Shown here: piece after piece, positions 21,190 through 30,353 of the stretch
How the letters are laid out: each line of letters begins with the position of its first letter
Numbering within the stretch: the stretch's first letter is position 1
Origin: Rhodococcus sp. IEGM 1409
Lineage (GTDB): Bacteria > Actinomycetota > Actinomycetes > Mycobacteriales > Mycobacteriaceae
Reading direction: 5' to 3'
Assembly (NCBI RefSeq): GCF_030056735.1
Contig: NZ_JASHKN010000002.1
Coordinates: forward strand, 62,001 to 126,000
Length of the DNA stretch: 64,000 nucleotides
Made by a program: the position numbers and the translations under genes
The notes under the pieces: generated by a model
Database searches by the model: none
What the model saw: only the letters and a program-made list of their open reading frames with translations
What the model was told of the DNA's origin: nothing

Positions 21190-22944
21190 ATGGGCAAGCA
21201 ACGGGCAACGGATTACGACGTTCTGATCGTCGGATCCGGGTTCGGCGGAAGCGTGAGCGCGCTTCGTCTCGTGGAGAAGGGCTACAAGGTCGGCGTTATC
21301 GAAGCCGGCAGACGGTATGCCGACGAAGACTTCGCGAAGACCAGTTGGGATCTCAAGAAGTTCCTCTGGGCTCCGAAGCTGGGTTGCTTCGGCATTCAGC
21401 GCGTACACCTGTTGCGCGACTGTCTCATTCTCGCCGGCGCGGGCGTCGGCGGCGGGTCGTTGAACTACGCCAACACGCTCTACCAGCCGCCGGAGCCGTT
21501 CTTTCAGGACCAGCAGTGGGCGCACATCACCGACTGGCGCAGTGAACTCACGCCGTACTACGAGCAGGCTCAGAAGATGCTCGGTGTGGTCCGCAACCCG
21601 CACATGACGCCCGCCGACGAGATCATGAAGTCGGTCGCCGACGACATGGGCGTCGGAGACACGTTCATCCAGACGCCCGTCGGCGTCTACTTCGGTGAGC
21701 CGGGCAAGAAGGCGAAGGACCCGTACTTCGGCGGCGTCGGACCCGAGCGCACCGGCTGCATCGAGTGTGGCGAGTGCATGACAGGCTGCCGTCACGGAGC
21801 GAAGAACACTCTCCTCAAGAACTACTTGGGCCTTGCCGAGACAGCTGGGGCCGAGATCATTCCGATGACCACCGTGTCCGGACTTCGTGAGGCTCGCGAC
21901 GGTTCGTGGGACGTGTTCACCGAGCGAACCGGTGCACTCGGACGCAAGAACCGTCGCACGTACACGGCTGCGAACGTTATTCTCGCGGCCGGAACGTGGG
22001 GCACTCAGCATCTGCTCTTCGACATGAAGGACACCGGAGCGCTGCCCAAGCTTTCCGACAAGCTCGGTGAGCTGACACGAACGAACTCCGAGTCCATCGT
22101 CGGCGCAGGCAAGTACAAGGTCGATCCTGCTCTTGACCTGACTCGCGGAGTGGCGATCACGTCGTCGTTCCACCCGAGCAGTGACACCCACATCGAGCCG
22201 GTCCGCTACGGCAAGGGTTCCAACGCGATGGGACTGTTGCAGACCTTGATGACGGACGGCGGCGGCACGACACCACGGTGGATCAAGTTCCTGGGTGTGG
22301 TCGCGAAGAACCCGTACCAGATGCTGCGCATGCTGACGGTCAAGGACTGGAGCGAGCGCACGATCATTGCACTGGTCATGCAGAACCTCGACAACTCCAT
22401 CACCACGTACACGAAGAAGGGCCTGTTCGGTCGACGTAAGGTCACCAGCAAGCAGGGCCACGGGCAGCCGAACCCGACGTGGATTCCGGAGGGCAACGAG
22501 GCGACGCGTCGAGTTGCCGCGAAGATCGACGGCGTCGCCGGCGGTACGTGGGGCGAGATCTTCAACGTTCCGCTGACGGCGCACTTTCTCGGCGGTTGCG
22601 CTATCGCGTCGGATTCCGATCATGGGGTCATCGATCCCTACCACCGCGTCTACGGCTACCCGACGCTCAGCGTCGTCGACGGCGCAGCGGTCTCGGCCAA
22701 CCTCGGTGTGAATCCGTCGCTGACCATTGCCGCTCAGGCCGAGCGCTCGGCCTCGCTGTGGCCGAACAAGGGGGAGACGGACCTGCGTCCGGCTCAGGGC
22801 AGCGGCTACGAGCGTTTGGCTCCGATCGCACCCAAGTCGCCCGTGGTGCCGGCGTCGGCTCCGGCCGCGCTGGTTCTGCCGATCGTGAAGATCACCGGCG
22901 GCAAGACTGCTACCGCTGTTCCGGCGGAGCCTGCAGCCGGATAG
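21190..22944 (+). CDS. choD: GMC-type oxidoreductase, cholesterol-oxidase-like (ChoD)
   Basis: The 584-residue GMC flavoprotein has an FAD Rossmann motif VLIVGSGFGGSVSALRL at 11-27, a second FAD segment LAGAGVGGGSLNYANTLY, and a C-terminal block HFLGGCAIASDSDHGVIDP...NLGVNPSLTIAAQAE with the catalytic-region His. A Cys-rich insert (CIECGECMTGCRHGAKNTL) is conserved in ChoD relatives. ATG 21190 has GGAGGTGTCCTG upstream. The position after guaB3 matches Rv3409c. Despite the name, cholesterol oxidation by this family is disputed and another sterol or alcohol substrate is possible. Confidence 0.88.
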   Translation: MGKQRATDYDVLIVGSGFGGSVSALRLVEKGYKVGVIEAGRRYADEDFAKTSWDLKKFLWAPKLGCFGIQRVHLLRDCLILAGAGVGGGSLNYANTLYQPPEPFFQDQQWAHITDWRSELTPYYEQAQKMLGVVRNPHMTPADEIMKSVADDMGVGDTFIQTPVGVYFGEPGKKAKDPYFGGVGPERTGCIECGECMTGCRHGAKNTLLKNYLGLAETAGAEIIPMTTVSGLREARDGSWDVFTERTGALGRKNRRTYTAANVILAAGTWGTQHLLFDMKDTGALPKLSDKLGELTRTNSESIVGAGKYKVDPALDLTRGVAITSSFHPSSDTHIEPVRYGKGSNAMGLLQTLMTDGGGTTPRWIKFLGVVAKNPYQMLRMLTVKDWSERTIIALVMQNLDNSITTYTKKGLFGRRKVTSKQGHGQPNPTWIPEGNEATRRVAAKIDGVAGGTWGEIFNVPLTAHFLGGCAIASDSDHGVIDPYHRVYGYPTLSVVDGAAVSANLGVNPSLTIAAQAERSASLWPNKGETDLRPAQGSGYERLAPIAPKSPVVPASAPAALVLPIVKITGGKTATAVPAEPAAG

Positions 22945-22961
22945 GGTCGCCGCGAAACGAA

Positions 22962-23001
22962 GATGGGGCGTGTCGTCGAAGATTCGACGACACGCCCCAT
23001 C
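22962..23001. terminator. Bidirectional terminator between choD and the Ig-repeat gene
   Basis: GATGGGGCGTGTCGTCGAA and its exact complement form a 19-bp perfect stem with loop GA, followed by CTCTGTTA. It separates convergent genes. Confidence 0.88.
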
Positions 23002-23015
23002 TCTGTTACAGAGTG

Positions 23016-24773
23016 TCAGCCTCCTAGCGACCCGAACAGGGTGCCGAGGTCGAGGCTGCCGGTCCCGCCTCCGGGTCCACCGTCCGTATCACCGGGGACG
23101 GTCAGGGCCTGCGGCGCGGATGCGGAGGACGTGTAGCCTGAAGCGCCCACGAATTCGGCAGTGACACTGTAGGTCCCGGAGTTGTAGAACGTCGCCGGTA
23201 CCGTCGCGACGCCGTTGACCACGTCGACTGGCCCACCGATGAGAGTGTCACCGACCTTGAACTGGACCTTGCCCGTTGCGCCGGCCGGATCGACCGTTGC
23301 CTTGAGCGTCACCGCGGTGTTCTTCTGGACGGTTCCGACGGCGTCGAGAACCGTGGTCGTCTCGACGTCAGCCGGAGTCGGTGTCGTGACACTGACCGGG
23401 AATGCCGGGGCAGCGGACGGCGCGAATCCGGGTGAGCCGGTGAACTTCGCGACAACCTTGTGCGTTCCGGTCGAGGTGAAGGTGTACGGAGCGATGGCAA
23501 CTCCGTCGGTTCCGACCGTGGCGGTGAGCGTTTCGGTGCCGTCGACGATGAAGTCGACGGTGCCGCCGGTACCCTGCGGATCGACCTTGGCGGTGAGGTT
23601 CACGTCCTGACCGACCTTCGCGGTCGACGGCGAAACCGTGGCCGTAGTGGTCACAGCGTCAGGCGGCGCGTCCGTCGTGACGGTCACGATCTTGGCCGAC
23701 GCCGAAGTGGACGCCAGGAACCCGGGTGCGCCGCTGTAGCTCGCGGTGATGGAGTGCGGCCCGTCCTCGGTGAAGGTCGGGGAGATACTGGCCGATCCGG
23801 CCGCTACCGACGCCGCGTCGCCGAGTGGGTTGTCGCCGTCGAAGAACTGGACGGTTCCGCCGGTTGCGCCGCCACTGATGTTGGCTGACAGCGTGACGGG
23901 CGTTCCATTCTTGGCGTTGGCCGGTCCGACGACCGTGGTGGTGGTTGCCTTGTCCGCCTCGATGATTCGCGTGGTGGCGAGGGGGCCTGCGCCGCTGTTG
24001 AGGGGACCGTTCTCGGCGTCACGCGGGGTGCACCGCGTGGGCGCCCAGGCGGTGATGACCAGGGTGGCCTTGGGGAGGAACGTGAGGAAGTTGCGATCGT
24101 TGTTCCAGGCTCCTGCGCTACCGCCGGTGCGTACCTTCATGGCTACCTCTCCCGAGTCGCCGGCCTTGAGAACTGCCTTGACCTGGGGGAGTTGGAACTG
24201 GGTGTAGCCGTCGGCGTTGTTGGAGCCGTCGACGTTCTTGCCAGTGGCCTTGACGACGATTCCGCCTTCGGAGCTGGTGCTCGAACTCGGGCTGTTACCG
24301 ATGACCTGGTTGTTTCCGGAAAGGCGCAGAATCGTTCCGTTGGGATCGACGTTGCCGTTCTCGTTGACGCGCAGGATGTTCGGCGCGACACCGCTGAGCC
24401 CTGCCGAAGTTCCGGGAACGATGGTGGCTTCCACCAAGGTGGCGTTCGCGGGAACGTCGACGTCGACCTTGATGCGGGAGACGTTCTGGACGGTCGCCCC
24501 CGAAGCGGAGCCGGGGAAGGCGATGGGACCCGGTTGGATGGTGACCTCGAAGGTTTCACCGGCTCCGATGGAATCCGGCGCGTCGACGATGACCGAGCCG
24601 GACTGGGACTGCGTGGTCGGGCCGGCGACAGCGGACGGGGTTGCGAGGCAACTCGTTCCGAAGGTTGTTGTCACCGGGGCTGCCGATGCGGGGATTCCCG
24701 CGAGGATGACGCCACTGGCTAGTGCCGTGGCGGCGATCGGCGCCGCGATGCGGCGTCTGGAATGCACGAACAT
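23016..24773 (-). CDS. Secreted Ig-like repeat protein, second of a tandem pair
   Basis: The 585-residue product from ATG 24773 (AGGAGA upstream) has a Sec signal peptide ending near PASAAPVT. A unique N-terminal domain (~residues 35-260) contains Cys residues and the phrase TFEVTIQPGPIAFPGSASG. Three Ig-like repeats of ~90 residues follow, each with the pattern TTT...G..V.L.A.V.P.G.TGTVQF..G. The tail is GTGSLDLGTLFGSLGG. It has no sortase motif or transmembrane anchor. It lies 51 bp downstream of a related gene. It is probably an envelope-surface or secreted protein; the ligand is unknown. Confidence 0.85.
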   Translation of the reverse strand: MFVHSRRRIAAPIAATALASGVILAGIPASAAPVTTTFGTSCLATPSAVAGPTTQSQSGSVIVDAPDSIGAGETFEVTIQPGPIAFPGSASGATVQNVSRIKVDVDVPANATLVEATIVPGTSAGLSGVAPNILRVNENGNVDPNGTILRLSGNNQVIGNSPSSSTSSEGGIVVKATGKNVDGSNNADGYTQFQLPQVKAVLKAGDSGEVAMKVRTGGSAGAWNNDRNFLTFLPKATLVITAWAPTRCTPRDAENGPLNSGAGPLATTRIIEADKATTTTVVGPANAKNGTPVTLSANISGGATGGTVQFFDGDNPLGDAASVAAGSASISPTFTEDGPHSITASYSGAPGFLASTSASAKIVTVTTDAPPDAVTTTATVSPSTAKVGQDVNLTAKVDPQGTGGTVDFIVDGTETLTATVGTDGVAIAPYTFTSTGTHKVVAKFTGSPGFAPSAAPAFPVSVTTPTPADVETTTVLDAVGTVQKNTAVTLKATVDPAGATGKVQFKVGDTLIGGPVDVVNGVATVPATFYNSGTYSVTAEFVGASGYTSSASAPQALTVPGDTDGGPGGGTGSLDLGTLFGSLGG

Positions 24774-24824
24774 GGATTCTCCTGAGTTCGGTACGGGAGT
24801 GGTGTCCAAAGCTGATGTGGGTGA

Positions 24825-26594
24825 CTAGCTTCCGAAGAGCGGGATGAGACCGCCGAGCGAACCGGTGTCCACGCTTCCGGTGCCGCCGCCGTCTGTCGGT
24901 GCGGTGCCGACCTGCACGACGGTCGGGCCGGAAACGGAGTTCTTCCAACCGGCGTCGCCGACGAAGTTGGCAGTGAAACCGAAAGTTCCCTCGTCGTCGA
25001 AGGTGTGCGTGAGCGTCGCGACACCGTTGACGACGGCAACCGGTGCGCCGATGGGCGTCGTGCCGGACTTGAACTGGATCATTCCGTTTGCTGTTCCGGG
25101 TGCAACAGTGGCTTTGAGCTGCAATGCTTTTCCGACCTGAGCCGAGCCGCTGACGGTCAGAGTCGTCGTGGTGTCCGCGCGAGCGGGCTCGGGATCGGTC
25201 ACGTTCACCGTGAACGAGGTGGACGTGGAGCCGATGAATCCGGTTCCGCCGGAGAACTCGGCAACCACGGACGCGGCACCGGCTGCAGCGAAGGTGTGCG
25301 GGAGAATGGCAACACCGTCACCCGTACCGGCGGGTGCTGTACCGACCTCGCTGCCGTCGACCTTGAACGTCACGGTTCCGCTGCTCGGGATGGGGGAGAC
25401 GGTGGCCGAGAGGTTGGTCGGTTCACCGACTATTGCGGTGAGCGGTTCGACAATTGTTGTCGTGGTTCCCCAGTCGGGATCGCTGACGTCGAGTTGGGTT
25501 GCGGTGGAGACGGAATCGCCGTAGCCGGCCTCGCCGGTGAACACTGCGGTGAAGCTGTGTGTGCCGGAAGCGTCGTAGCTGCGGGTCAGGGAAGCCGTCC
25601 CGTTGGCAACTGCTACCGGTGCGCCGAGATTGGTATCGCCGTCCTTGAACTGCACCGTGCCCACGGCGTTTGCCGGTGTGACGACGGCGCTCACGGTGAT
25701 GCTGTCACCGACCAACGCGGCGTTCGGAGCCGAGATCGTGGTGGTGGTGTCCGCGGAGACGTGGACGGTCTGGACTCCGGAGGTCGAACTGTGGAATCCC
25801 GACCCGGCGTTGTACGCGGCGGTGATGTCGTGTGCGCCGACGCTGGCGAAGGCGTGGGAGAGGGTGGCGCTACCGCTCGAAACCGTGACCGGTGAGCCGA
25901 TGTCGTTTCCGCCGTCCTTGAACTGGACGGTGCCGGTCGCGTTGGACGGCGCAACTGTCGCGGTCAGGTCGACCGGAGTGCCGACCTTCGCCGTTGCCGG
26001 TGCAACCAGTGTGGTTCCGGTGGCGACCGACGGGTCGACTACCTGGACGTTGACATTGATCGGGTTGAGGCCCTGCTGTGAGCTGAAGGCATTGACATCG
26101 AAGAGCATGCCGCTGTCGTACGTCCCGAAGGCTGTGCCGACGGGGACCGTGTAGGTCGCTTCCAGCGTGACAGGTTGGTTCTTCTTGACGACAAATCCAC
26201 CGACCAGGAAGGTGCAGCCGCTCGAGCACTTCGCGGAGACTCCGCCATCTGATTCGTTGCTGATCGTGGCCCGGTTGGTCACACCTAGGTAGGTGGCCTT
26301 GGCGCTGCCCGGCACGAGGACGAATCCTGCGGGAGGTATGTCACGGATCTTTGCGATCGACCGTTCGATGCCGCTTTCGTTGTGCTTGATCTCGGTCTTG
26401 TACGTGACGGTGTCGCCTGGGTGAACTGCCGCGTTCCCGATGACACTCTTCGTGAAGGTCAGGTTGTCGGTCGTGCCGGTGAAGCTGGTCGGCGGGGCTT
26501 CGTCAGCAGTGGCCGGCGTGCCGAGGACCAGAAGTCCGGCGGCTGCCGTCACAGCCGCGACAGGTATGGCGAGTCGTCGTATGAATCGACGCAC
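24825..26594 (-). CDS. Secreted Ig-like repeat protein, first of a tandem pair
   Basis: The 589-residue product starts with a Sec signal (RRLAIPVAAVTAAAGLLVLGTPATA). A DUF11-like beta domain follows (TFTKSVIGNAAVHPGDTVTY...PPAGFVLVPGS, residues ~45-185). Four Ig-like repeats of ~90 residues come next, then the tail GTGSVDTGSLGGLIPLFGS, which resembles the tail of the downstream protein. No wall-anchor motif is seen. Both genes are probably one operon reading away from guaA, inserted between choD and guaA relative to M. tuberculosis. Function is unknown. Confidence 0.85.
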   Translation of the reverse strand: MRRFIRRLAIPVAAVTAAAGLLVLGTPATADEAPPTSFTGTTDNLTFTKSVIGNAAVHPGDTVTYKTEIKHNESGIERSIAKIRDIPPAGFVLVPGSAKATYLGVTNRATISNESDGGVSAKCSSGCTFLVGGFVVKKNQPVTLEATYTVPVGTAFGTYDSGMLFDVNAFSSQQGLNPINVNVQVVDPSVATGTTLVAPATAKVGTPVDLTATVAPSNATGTVQFKDGGNDIGSPVTVSSGSATLSHAFASVGAHDITAAYNAGSGFHSSTSGVQTVHVSADTTTTISAPNAALVGDSITVSAVVTPANAVGTVQFKDGDTNLGAPVAVANGTASLTRSYDASGTHSFTAVFTGEAGYGDSVSTATQLDVSDPDWGTTTTIVEPLTAIVGEPTNLSATVSPIPSSGTVTFKVDGSEVGTAPAGTGDGVAILPHTFAAAGAASVVAEFSGGTGFIGSTSTSFTVNVTDPEPARADTTTTLTVSGSAQVGKALQLKATVAPGTANGMIQFKSGTTPIGAPVAVVNGVATLTHTFDDEGTFGFTANFVGDAGWKNSVSGPTVVQVGTAPTDGGGTGSVDTGSLGGLIPLFGS

Positions 26595-26961
26595 AGGTCC
26601 TCCTCGAGGTGAGCGCCGTTCGGCGGCGCCGGCCGTTCGCGATCGTGATCCTGATCACTTGACGGGCGAGATTACCTTTACTGGACGTTTGGTTCAGGGG
26701 AATCGGTCAAACGTCCAGAAAATTCGCCCTTCGTCCATTTCGGGCCCTGGCCTGCGATGATGCCGCTGAATTGATTGCCAAAGCTAAGGTGTAGCGGATT
26801 GAGGTGCCGTTGACCTGGACGGTGGTCTAGGTCGATGTGCGGTTGCCTCGCAGTTCTGAGGGTCAGGCTTTGTAGTGACGCACCTCGCGCCTGCTCGGCC
26901 GAGGAGCGGACTGAGTCCATGCGTGCGCAGAAGCGCTGGCTGCGGCGATTAGACTGCACCT
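26595..26961. other. Intergenic region between the Ig-repeat operon and guaA
   Basis: This 367-bp divergent intergenic region has no convincing gene. Its one striking element is an 11-bp perfect inverted repeat at 26681-26718. It should contain the promoters for both directions. Confidence 0.6.
26681..26718. promoter_or_regulatory. Long-armed inverted repeat, possible operator
   Basis: CTGGACGTTTG (26681-26691) and CAAACGTCCAG (26708-26718) are perfect 11-bp arms 16 bases apart, 87 bp upstream of the Ig-repeat gene start. It may be a regulator site or a 5'-leader hairpin of the minus-strand operon. Confidence 0.5.
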
Positions 26962-28533
26962 GTGGCAGATATCGAGCAGCAGAGACCAGTTCTTGTCGTC
27001 GACTTCGGGGCGCAGTACGCGCAGTTGATCGCACGGCGAGTTCGCGAAGCCAAGGTCTACTCGGAGGTGATTCCGCACACCACGACCGTCGAGGAGATCG
27101 TGGCCAAGAACCCCTTGGCTGTTGTGCTCTCGGGTGGGCCCTCGAGTGTCTACGCAGACGGTGCTCCCAAGCTTGATCCCGCACTTTTTGATCACGACAT
27201 CCCGGTTTTCGGAATCTGCTACGGATTCCAGGCAATGGCAGGCGCCCTCGGCGGCACCGTTGCCGAGACCGGTACCCGTGAATACGGCCGTACCGACATT
27301 GCGGTATCCGGCGGATTGCTCCACGACGGACTTCCCGCGACGCAGCCGGTATGGATGAGCCACGGCGACGCCGTCACCGAAGCGCCTTCCGGCTTCGAGG
27401 TGACCGCGACCAGCGATGGTGCTCCCGTCGCAGCGTTCGAGGACCGCGCCCGCAAGCTCGCCGGTGTGCAGTACCACCCGGAAGTTCTGCATTCACCGCA
27501 CGGTCAGCAGGTCCTGAGCCGCTTCCTACACGAGATCGCAGGCATCCCGGCGGCATGGACGGCATCCAACATCGCCGACGCGCTGATCGAGCAGGTTCGC
27601 GAGCAGGTCGGAGACGGACACGCCATCTGCGGTCTGTCCGGTGGCGTCGACTCCGCTGTTGCCGCCGCACTGGTCCAGCGCGCAATCGGCGACCGGCTGA
27701 CATGCGTCTTCGTCGATCACGGTTTGATGCGCGCTGGTGAGCGCACCCAGGTCGAGCAGGATTTTGTCGCGGCGACCGGTGCGCGTCTGATCACGGTGGA
27801 TGCTGCCGACACCTTCATCGGAGAATTGGCAGGCGTCACCGATCCCGAGACCAAGCGCAAGATCATCGGCCGCGAGTTCATCCGCAGCTTCGAAGGCGCA
27901 GTCAGTGATGTTCTGGGCGAGAACGCATCTCACGGTGCGACCGTCGACTTCCTCGTCCAGGGCACGCTGTACCCGGACGTCGTGGAGTCCGGGGGCGGCA
28001 CGGGAACTGCAAACATCAAGAGTCACCACAACGTCGGCGGACTTCCGGAAGACCTGCAGTTCAAGTTGGTCGAACCGCTGCGTCTGCTGTTCAAGGACGA
28101 GGTCCGTGCAGTCGGACGCGAACTCGGCCTGCCGGAAGAGATCGTCGGGCGCCAGCCGTTCCCCGGTCCCGGGCTCGGCATCCGCATCATCGGTGAGGTC
28201 ACCCGCGATCGTCTCGAGATCCTGCGTCAGGCAGATTCCATTGCGCGCGAAGAGCTTACGTCTGCAGGCTTGGACGGAACGATCTGGCAGTGCCCGGTGG
28301 TTCTTCTCGCCGACGTCCGCAGCGTAGGCGTGCAGGGTGACGGCCGTACGTACGGTCATCCGATCGTGCTGCGTCCGGTCTCCAGTGAAGACGCGATGAC
28401 CGCGGACTGGACGCGTCTGCCGTACGAGACCCTCGAGCGCATCTCGACTCGGATCACCAACGAGGTTGCAGATGTGAACCGCGTAGTCCTCGACGTGACG
28501 AGCAAGCCGCCGGGAACTATCGAGTGGGAGTAA
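26962..28533 (+). CDS. guaA: GMP synthase (glutamine-hydrolysing)
   Basis: It converts XMP to GMP using glutamine and ATP. The 523-residue product from GTG 26962 has an N-terminal class I glutamine amidotransferase domain (nucleophile Cys86 in VFGICYGFQ; later VQYHPEV), an ATP-pyrophosphatase domain with P-loop [12 protein letters not shown], and the dimerisation domain ending KPPGTIEWE. Length and motifs are canonical. It completes the guanine branch begun by guaB. A 44-bp palindrome follows 6 bp after the stop. Confidence 0.96.
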   Translation: MADIEQQRPVLVVDFGAQYAQLIARRVREAKVYSEVIPHTTTVEEIVAKNPLAVVLSGGPSSVYADGAPKLDPALFDHDIPVFGICYGFQAMAGALGGTVAETGTREYGRTDIAVSGGLLHDGLPATQPVWMSHGDAVTEAPSGFEVTATSDGAPVAAFEDRARKLAGVQYHPEVLHSPHGQQVLSRFLHEIAGIPAAWTASNIADALIEQVREQVGDGHAICGLSGGVDSAVAAALVQRAIGDRLTCVFVDHGLMRAGERTQVEQDFVAATGARLITVDAADTFIGELAGVTDPETKRKIIGREFIRSFEGAVSDVLGENASHGATVDFLVQGTLYPDVVESGGGTGTANIKSHHNVGGLPEDLQFKLVEPLRLLFKDEVRAVGRELGLPEEIVGRQPFPGPGLGIRIIGEVTRDRLEILRQADSIAREELTSAGLDGTIWQCPVVLLADVRSVGVQGDGRTYGHPIVLRPVSSEDAMTADWTRLPYETLERISTRITNEVADVNRVVLDVTSKPPGTIEWE

Positions 28534-28539
28534 AAACAA

Positions 28540-28583
28540 CTGTGCGCCTTTGTTAACCCCCCGCGGTTAATAAAGGCGCACAG
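28540..28583. repeat. 44-bp palindromic repeat, copy 2
   Basis: The arms CTGTGCGCCTTTG and TAAAGGCGCACAG sit between the convergent guaA and a small membrane-protein gene. Its reverse complement matches copy 1 (13216-13259) at 42 of 44 positions. Here it is ideally placed as a two-way terminator. Confidence 0.85.
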
Positions 28584-28588
28584 CAGTT

Positions 28589-28822
28589 TTACTTGCGGTT
28601 TCGTCGATTCGGCAGGATCACCAGCAGTAGTCCTGCCACGACGGCGGCACCGACGAACAGCCAACGGAATTGAATATTCGTTGCCGGCGCCAGGGAGAAC
28701 GGGCCGACCAACGCCCACACACTGATCAACAGTGCGGCCAACCCTGCGATCAGCAGAAGTGCTGAGGGGCGCTTGGATTCTCGGGTCTCGTCCTGGTCTG
28801 TGGTCTCGTCGTAGTCGCTCAT
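28589..28822 (-). CDS. Small two-span membrane protein
   Basis: The 77-residue protein has an acidic N-terminus (SDYDETTDQDETRESKRP), two hydrophobic spans (about 21-43 and 53-70) and a basic tail NRRNRK. Its ATG overlaps the stop of the PspC gene by 4 bp, so it is the second gene of that unit. Coupling suggests a role with the PspC protein, perhaps as a stabilising subunit. No family was recognised. Confidence 0.75.
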   Translation of the reverse strand: MSDYDETTDQDETRESKRPSALLLIAGLAALLISVWALVGPFSLAPATNIQFRWLFVGAAVVAGLLLVILPNRRNRK

Positions 28823-30213
28823 GATTGCGTCACCTTCAGGCTGCCGAACGTTGCTTTGGCGTTGATGGTCAGTGTGGGTGAGTCCGGTGTCACCTCACGG
28901 CCCTGGTGTACCCCGCCGTCGAGGCACCCGGATCCGTCACCCATGACGACGGTGCAGCTGTTCTTGACGTTGACGGTTGGCGGCACCAAGACAGTGAACT
29001 CACCGAACGACGCCGCGACGTCGATGGTCTTGTCCTCGGTGAACTCGACTCCGTCGAGGTCGAGAGTGAAGCTGCCGAAGGCTCCGGAGTACGACGGATC
29101 CAGCTCGGAAGCTGTTGCCGGAGTCCATCTTTGCTCACCCGAGGCGTCGAACTCGATCGGGTAGACCAACGAGGCCAGCAGTACGAAACCCACGAGTGGT
29201 CCGGTGACGACCAGCAGGCCGTATCCCTTTCGGAAGAAAGCCCCGAGAATCAGGCCCAGTGCGATCACAGCCAGTCCGACCGCACCGACTCGGCCGGGAG
29301 TGAACCAGTCGTTGCCGGTTGCCGCGCCCGCCGCCCCGGTGACGGCGGCGACGATGATCGCGAGTCCGAGCACTGTCAGCGTCCAACGCGAGCGACGCTT
29401 ACGTGGTGGCAAAGGCAGCAGCGGCGTGGCCTTGACTGCCGGATCCGGGAGATCCCAGGCGAACGGTGCAACACCGAGCGGATCCCAGGAGGGTGGTGTG
29501 ATGGCGGCCTCGCCGATCACCTCGGTCGGATTGGTGGTGACAGAAGATCTCGGGTCCTTCGAGAGGTTAATCGTCGGATGACCGGCTTGGGACTGCGGTG
29601 ACTGCTGCGATTGCTCGGCCGATCGTTCCTCGGGCACGTAGCTGTCGGGAAGTTTGGTGTACGGCGTGTACACGGGCGGCTGATTGGGTGCGAAGTATCC
29701 GGGAGTGAACGGCCCGGGCGTGAATCCCGTGCCTGGATACGCAGTACCCGCACCGACGTACGGTGATGTGCTCTGTGGCAGGGCAGGCGGGATGGGTGCT
29801 CGTTGGTAGAGCAGCCACAGGCCCCCAACCATCAGAATCAGCCCGATCAGACCGGAACCACCCAGGCCGACGCCGACGGGCCCGACGGTCGTAGCCGCGA
29901 TGGCGAGTGCCACCAACAAGACGATGGTCTTGGTGCTGGAGTCGGAGCTGTGTCCGCGGCCCATCAACGACTGCGCTGGGGACGATCCGTCACCGGCGCG
30001 GGCGAGTACCAACCAGCCGGCGAGGTAGAGAAGGATGCCTGAGCCACCGAAAATGGTGGAGGCCACGAACGCCACGCGTACCAGAATGGGGTCGATGCCG
30101 TACCGGTATCCGATTCCGGCGCATACCCCGGCCACGTGACCTTGTGCCGGCAGACGCACGGGGCGGGTCCGCCACAGATCCTGGATCTGTTCTTGGAAAG
30201 TCGGATTGTTCAT
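28819..30213 (-). CDS. PspC-domain membrane protein, probable inhibitory partner of a two-component system
   Basis: The 464-residue protein has an N-terminal PspC domain (residues ~18-75: VAGVCAGIGYRYGIDPILVRVAFV, then an amphipathic/TM segment). Several membrane spans (about 94-135 and 278-350) flank a Pro/Tyr-rich cytosolic linker. The C-terminal beta-rich domain resembles LiaF/toast-rack adhesin-like domains. It is divergent from a PspC-histidine kinase and regulator. The layout matches the three-component envelope-stress system of Corynebacterium glutamicum known to me as EsrISR, also near guaA, where the PspC protein restrains signalling. Assignment of that role is inference. Confidence 0.82.
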   Translation of the reverse strand: MNNPTFQEQIQDLWRTRPVRLPAQGHVAGVCAGIGYRYGIDPILVRVAFVASTIFGGSGILLYLAGWLVLARAGDGSSPAQSLMGRGHSSDSSTKTIVLLVALAIAATTVGPVGVGLGGSGLIGLILMVGGLWLLYQRAPIPPALPQSTSPYVGAGTAYPGTGFTPGPFTPGYFAPNQPPVYTPYTKLPDSYVPEERSAEQSQQSPQSQAGHPTINLSKDPRSSVTTNPTEVIGEAAITPPSWDPLGVAPFAWDLPDPAVKATPLLPLPPRKRRSRWTLTVLGLAIIVAAVTGAAGAATGNDWFTPGRVGAVGLAVIALGLILGAFFRKGYGLLVVTGPLVGFVLLASLVYPIEFDASGEQRWTPATASELDPSYSGAFGSFTLDLDGVEFTEDKTIDVAASFGEFTVLVPPTVNVKNSCTVVMGDGSGCLDGGVHQGREVTPDSPTLTINAKATFGSLKVTQS

Positions 30214-30247
30214 GAATCAATCCTGGCTTCCGAGGCGGCCTCCGCGC

Positions 30248-30318
30248 ATCAGGGCCAACCCTGATCTTTCCGGTGATCGTGACCAGGGGCAGCGCCCTGA
30301 TTCAGGGTTGGACCCTGA
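30248..30318. promoter_or_regulatory. Cluster of TCAGGG/CCCTGA palindromes between divergent PspC genes
   Basis: Three palindromes lie in 71 bp: ATCAGGGCCAACCCTGAT (30248-30265), CCAGGG-N6-CCCTGA (30283-30300) and TCAGGGTTGGACCCTGA (30302-30318). The first and third are inverted copies of each other with one extra base. They are probable binding sites of the neighbouring LuxR-type regulator, controlling both directions. Confidence 0.7.
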
Positions 30319-30353
30319 TGTGTGTCTGCGTGGTTCGTGCCAGTATCGACTAT

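Noticed and set aside
21133-22644. A 503-codon minus-strand frame opposite choD
   Set aside because: Antisense shadow of a clear GMC oxidoreductase; composition is Arg/Val/Asp-rich with no motif.
21190-22944. Sterol catabolic island around choD
   Set aside because: No other sterol genes (kstD, kshA, hsaC, mce4) and no KstR motif are in the window; choD sits in the conserved gua block.
23016-26594. Repetitive DNA in the Ig-repeat genes considered as a CRISPR-like array
   Set aside because: The periodicity (~270 bp) is from degenerate protein domains, not short identical repeats with unique spacers.
26678-27235. Open frames spanning the intergenic region and the 5' end of guaA
   Set aside because: They overlap guaA antisense and show only Arg/Ser-rich low complexity.
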